A stretch of DNA of 6,780 bases, taken from the NCBI GenBank assembly GCA_027490555.1, contig JAIXXW010000051.1, forward strand, positions 1 to 6,780, given 5' to 3'. Within the stretch, counting starts at the first letter, position 1; the number at the start of each line of letters is the position of its first letter. Shown piece by piece: positions 5,487 to 6,780 of this stretch. The translations under genes and the position numbers were made by a program. This DNA comes from Comamonadaceae bacterium (GTDB lineage: Bacteria; Pseudomonadota; Gammaproteobacteria; Burkholderiales; Burkholderiaceae_C). A model generated the notes under the pieces. It was not told where the DNA came from and made no database searches. It saw only the letters and a program-made list of their open reading frames with translations.

Positions 5487-6320
5487 ATGCACGCATTGCG
5501 AGAACACCTCTACAGTTTGGATTTTCCCACCCACCCCGGGTACGACAAGACGCAGATCCGCCAGGTGCAGAAAGTGGTTCTGGACATGGGTGTTCAGGTC
5601 TGCCGAATTCTGGAGCGGCACGGATTGCCCTATTTCATCACCAATGGGACCCTCATTGGCGCAGCACTTTACGAATCGTTTGTCCCCTGGGACGACGATT
5701 TCGACCTTTTCCTGTTCGATGACACTTACGATGAGGCCATGGATGTGCTGCAAGCGGAGTTGCCCAGCCACCTCATCGTTCACGGCATCCGGAACGACCC
5801 GCTGTACTTTCCTGCCTGGAACCGCATCAAGAACCTGCAATCGCAGGCCCTGGACAGCGGCCTGTACAACCCGGACAACCGATTGTTGAAGTTCCCCTGC
5901 CTGAGCGTGGATCTGTACCGCATCAAGAAAATTCCGGCAGACGGGGTGGATCTGTACAAAGTCAATGAAGCATTGGCTTTCTTTGATAAAAAACACAGGT
6001 TCGGTATCCTCACCGGCGAGGAATACACCGATCAGGTTGACCCTCTCCTGCAAAAAAAGCATGCCCTTGAAGCCCTCAGCGCGGTCGGTGCCCAGGACGA
6101 TGTGTACATGTTCATGGTCATGCTCAAGCAAGCCTTGCGGCCGGATGAAATTTTTCCCCTCAAGCGCTACACCCTTGATGGACACAGCTTCTGGGGCCCG
6201 CAGTCCAGCGACGCCCTGCTGAGTTCACTTTACGGCCCCGACTACCGAAACATTCCCGCCTACGAACAGCGCAACACGCGCTTTTCCGAAGTCCGTTGGG
6301 TCAGTCCCACTGACCATTGA
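5487..6320 (+). CDS. compact LicD-family phosphotransferase
   Basis: A 277-residue single-domain member of the LicD family. The hallmark NGTLIGAALYESFVPWDDDF begins at residue 53, and WDDDFDLF (68-75) supplies the metal-binding aspartates. The second acidic site is in LSVDLYRIKKI (D142), and LYGPDYRNIP (Y249 to about P256) is the C-terminal family motif. The nearest known activity is transfer of phosphocholine or a similar CDP-activated group to a sugar, but the donor here is unknown. The frame is open upstream to 5247 within the glycosyltransferase gene, but that part has no family homology. The ATG at 5487 begins MHALREHLYSLDFP, a natural start, preceded by a modest AAGAG (5477-5481). It lies 37 bp after the glycosyltransferase, with no terminator between. 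It is much shorter than the first LicD protein, lacking the repeat extension, and its catalytic motif is the classical WDDDFD form, so the two are not simple recent duplicates. Confidence 0.88.
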   Translation: MHALREHLYSLDFPTHPGYDKTQIRQVQKVVLDMGVQVCRILERHGLPYFITNGTLIGAALYESFVPWDDDFDLFLFDDTYDEAMDVLQAELPSHLIVHGIRNDPLYFPAWNRIKNLQSQALDSGLYNPDNRLLKFPCLSVDLYRIKKIPADGVDLYKVNEALAFFDKKHRFGILTGEEYTDQVDPLLQKKHALEALSAVGAQDDVYMFMVMLKQALRPDEIFPLKRYTLDGHSFWGPQSSDALLSSLYGPDYRNIPAYEQRNTRFSEVRWVSPTDH

Positions 6321-6337
6321 TGACACCAGGATCCGCC

Positions 6338-6780
6338 ATGCCAATCACCGATATCCCTTTGCGCGAAGACATCTACCAGTCCTACCACCCCTTTGTGTTG
6401 GAGCATCTGAACAGGTGCACCGCAGACGACGCAGCTGCGGGCAGTATCACCTTGGACAGGCAGCGTGCAGCCTTCATGTTTGACCAACTCAATGTCAGCG
6501 GCCACAGGGTGCTCGACATTGGCGCCAACCAGGGCTATATGACGGTGGAGGCTGCTTTACGCGGCGCCGAGCGGGTCGATGCTTTCGAGTCCAACAGCGT
6601 GGATGGCGTTTTTTTGTCGCAGGCGGCCAGACATTTGCCGGGTCTGGACAAGGTGGTCGCCCATCCCATCAATTACGACTTTGACCAGGCCAATGGTGAC
6701 CGGTGGAACTGTGTCGTTTGCCTGAATGTGTTGCACCACATTGGACGGTATTTCGACAGCCACATCCAGGACATGACCGA
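6338..6780 (+). CDS. class I SAM-dependent methyltransferase, 3'-truncated by the window edge
   Basis: The first 147 codons or so of a Rossmann-fold methyltransferase. SAM-binding motif I is VLDIGANQGYMT (58-69); the acidic residue at the end of the second strand is E84 in AFESN; the strand-4 region is WNCVVCLNVLHHI, with NVLHHI at 130-135, typical of small-molecule or glycan methyltransferases of the Methyltransf_11/23 type. The N-terminal 50 residues are a helical lead-in. The chosen ATG (6338) has AGGA (6328-6331) six bases upstream. An in-frame ATG at 6320 overlaps the preceding TGA as TGATG and is a real alternative that would add six residues. It lies 17 bp after the second LicD gene, so it belongs to the same operon. 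It could O- or N-methylate a glycan residue of the product made by its neighbours; that is inference, and substrates cannot be predicted. The gene continues past the window. Confidence 0.85.
   Translation, partial: MPITDIPLREDIYQSYHPFVLEHLNRCTADDAAAGSITLDRQRAAFMFDQLNVSGHRVLDIGANQGYMTVEAALRGAERVDAFESNSVDGVFLSQAARHLPGLDKVVAHPINYDFDQANGDRWNCVVCLNVLHHIGRYFDSHIQDMT

Noticed and set aside
5430..6185. 251-codon open frame on the minus strand
   Set aside because: Antisense to the second LicD gene, whose motifs are unambiguous; no motif of its own.

Overview
The window looks like part of a motile Gram-negative chromosome, most likely a betaproteobacterium of the Burkholderiales/Comamonadaceae type. 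That assignment is an inference from the flagellin sequence, the generally high G+C content and the gene style; it was not tested by any search. Gene density is high and no RNA gene, IS element or CRISPR array is visible.

Left (1-969, + strand): the 3' part of a UDP-galactopyranose mutase gene (glf), probably the last gene of a surface-polysaccharide cluster that lies mostly to the left of the window. Its base composition is visibly more A+T-rich than the rest. Middle (1097-2484, - strand): a short flagellin of D0/D1 type, followed downstream by a small TPR-like protein that is probably co-transcribed with it. A good sigma-28 (FliA) promoter match lies just upstream of the flagellin. The 251-bp divergent intergenic region (2485-2735) also holds a perfect 15-bp palindrome, a near-consensus sigma-54 (-24/-12) promoter pointing the other way, and a long hairpin in the predicted leader of the rightward transcript.

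Right (2736-6780, + strand): a tightly packed cluster that looks like one operon. It encodes a 531-aa LicD/fukutin-type phosphotransferase with a helical-repeat N-terminus, a family 2 glycosyltransferase overlapping it by 4 bp, a second, compact LicD-family protein, and the start of a class I SAM-dependent methyltransferase that runs off the right edge.

Taken together, a flagellin gene is divergently arranged with two phospho-sugar/alditol/choline-type transferases, a glycosyltransferase and a methyltransferase, with flagellar-type promoter signatures on both sides of the shared intergenic region. The most interesting reading is a flagellin (or flagellum-coordinated) glycan modification locus that may build a phosphodiester-linked, possibly methylated glycan. 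That function is inferred from gene neighbourhood and motifs; nothing in the sequence proves that flagellin is the substrate.
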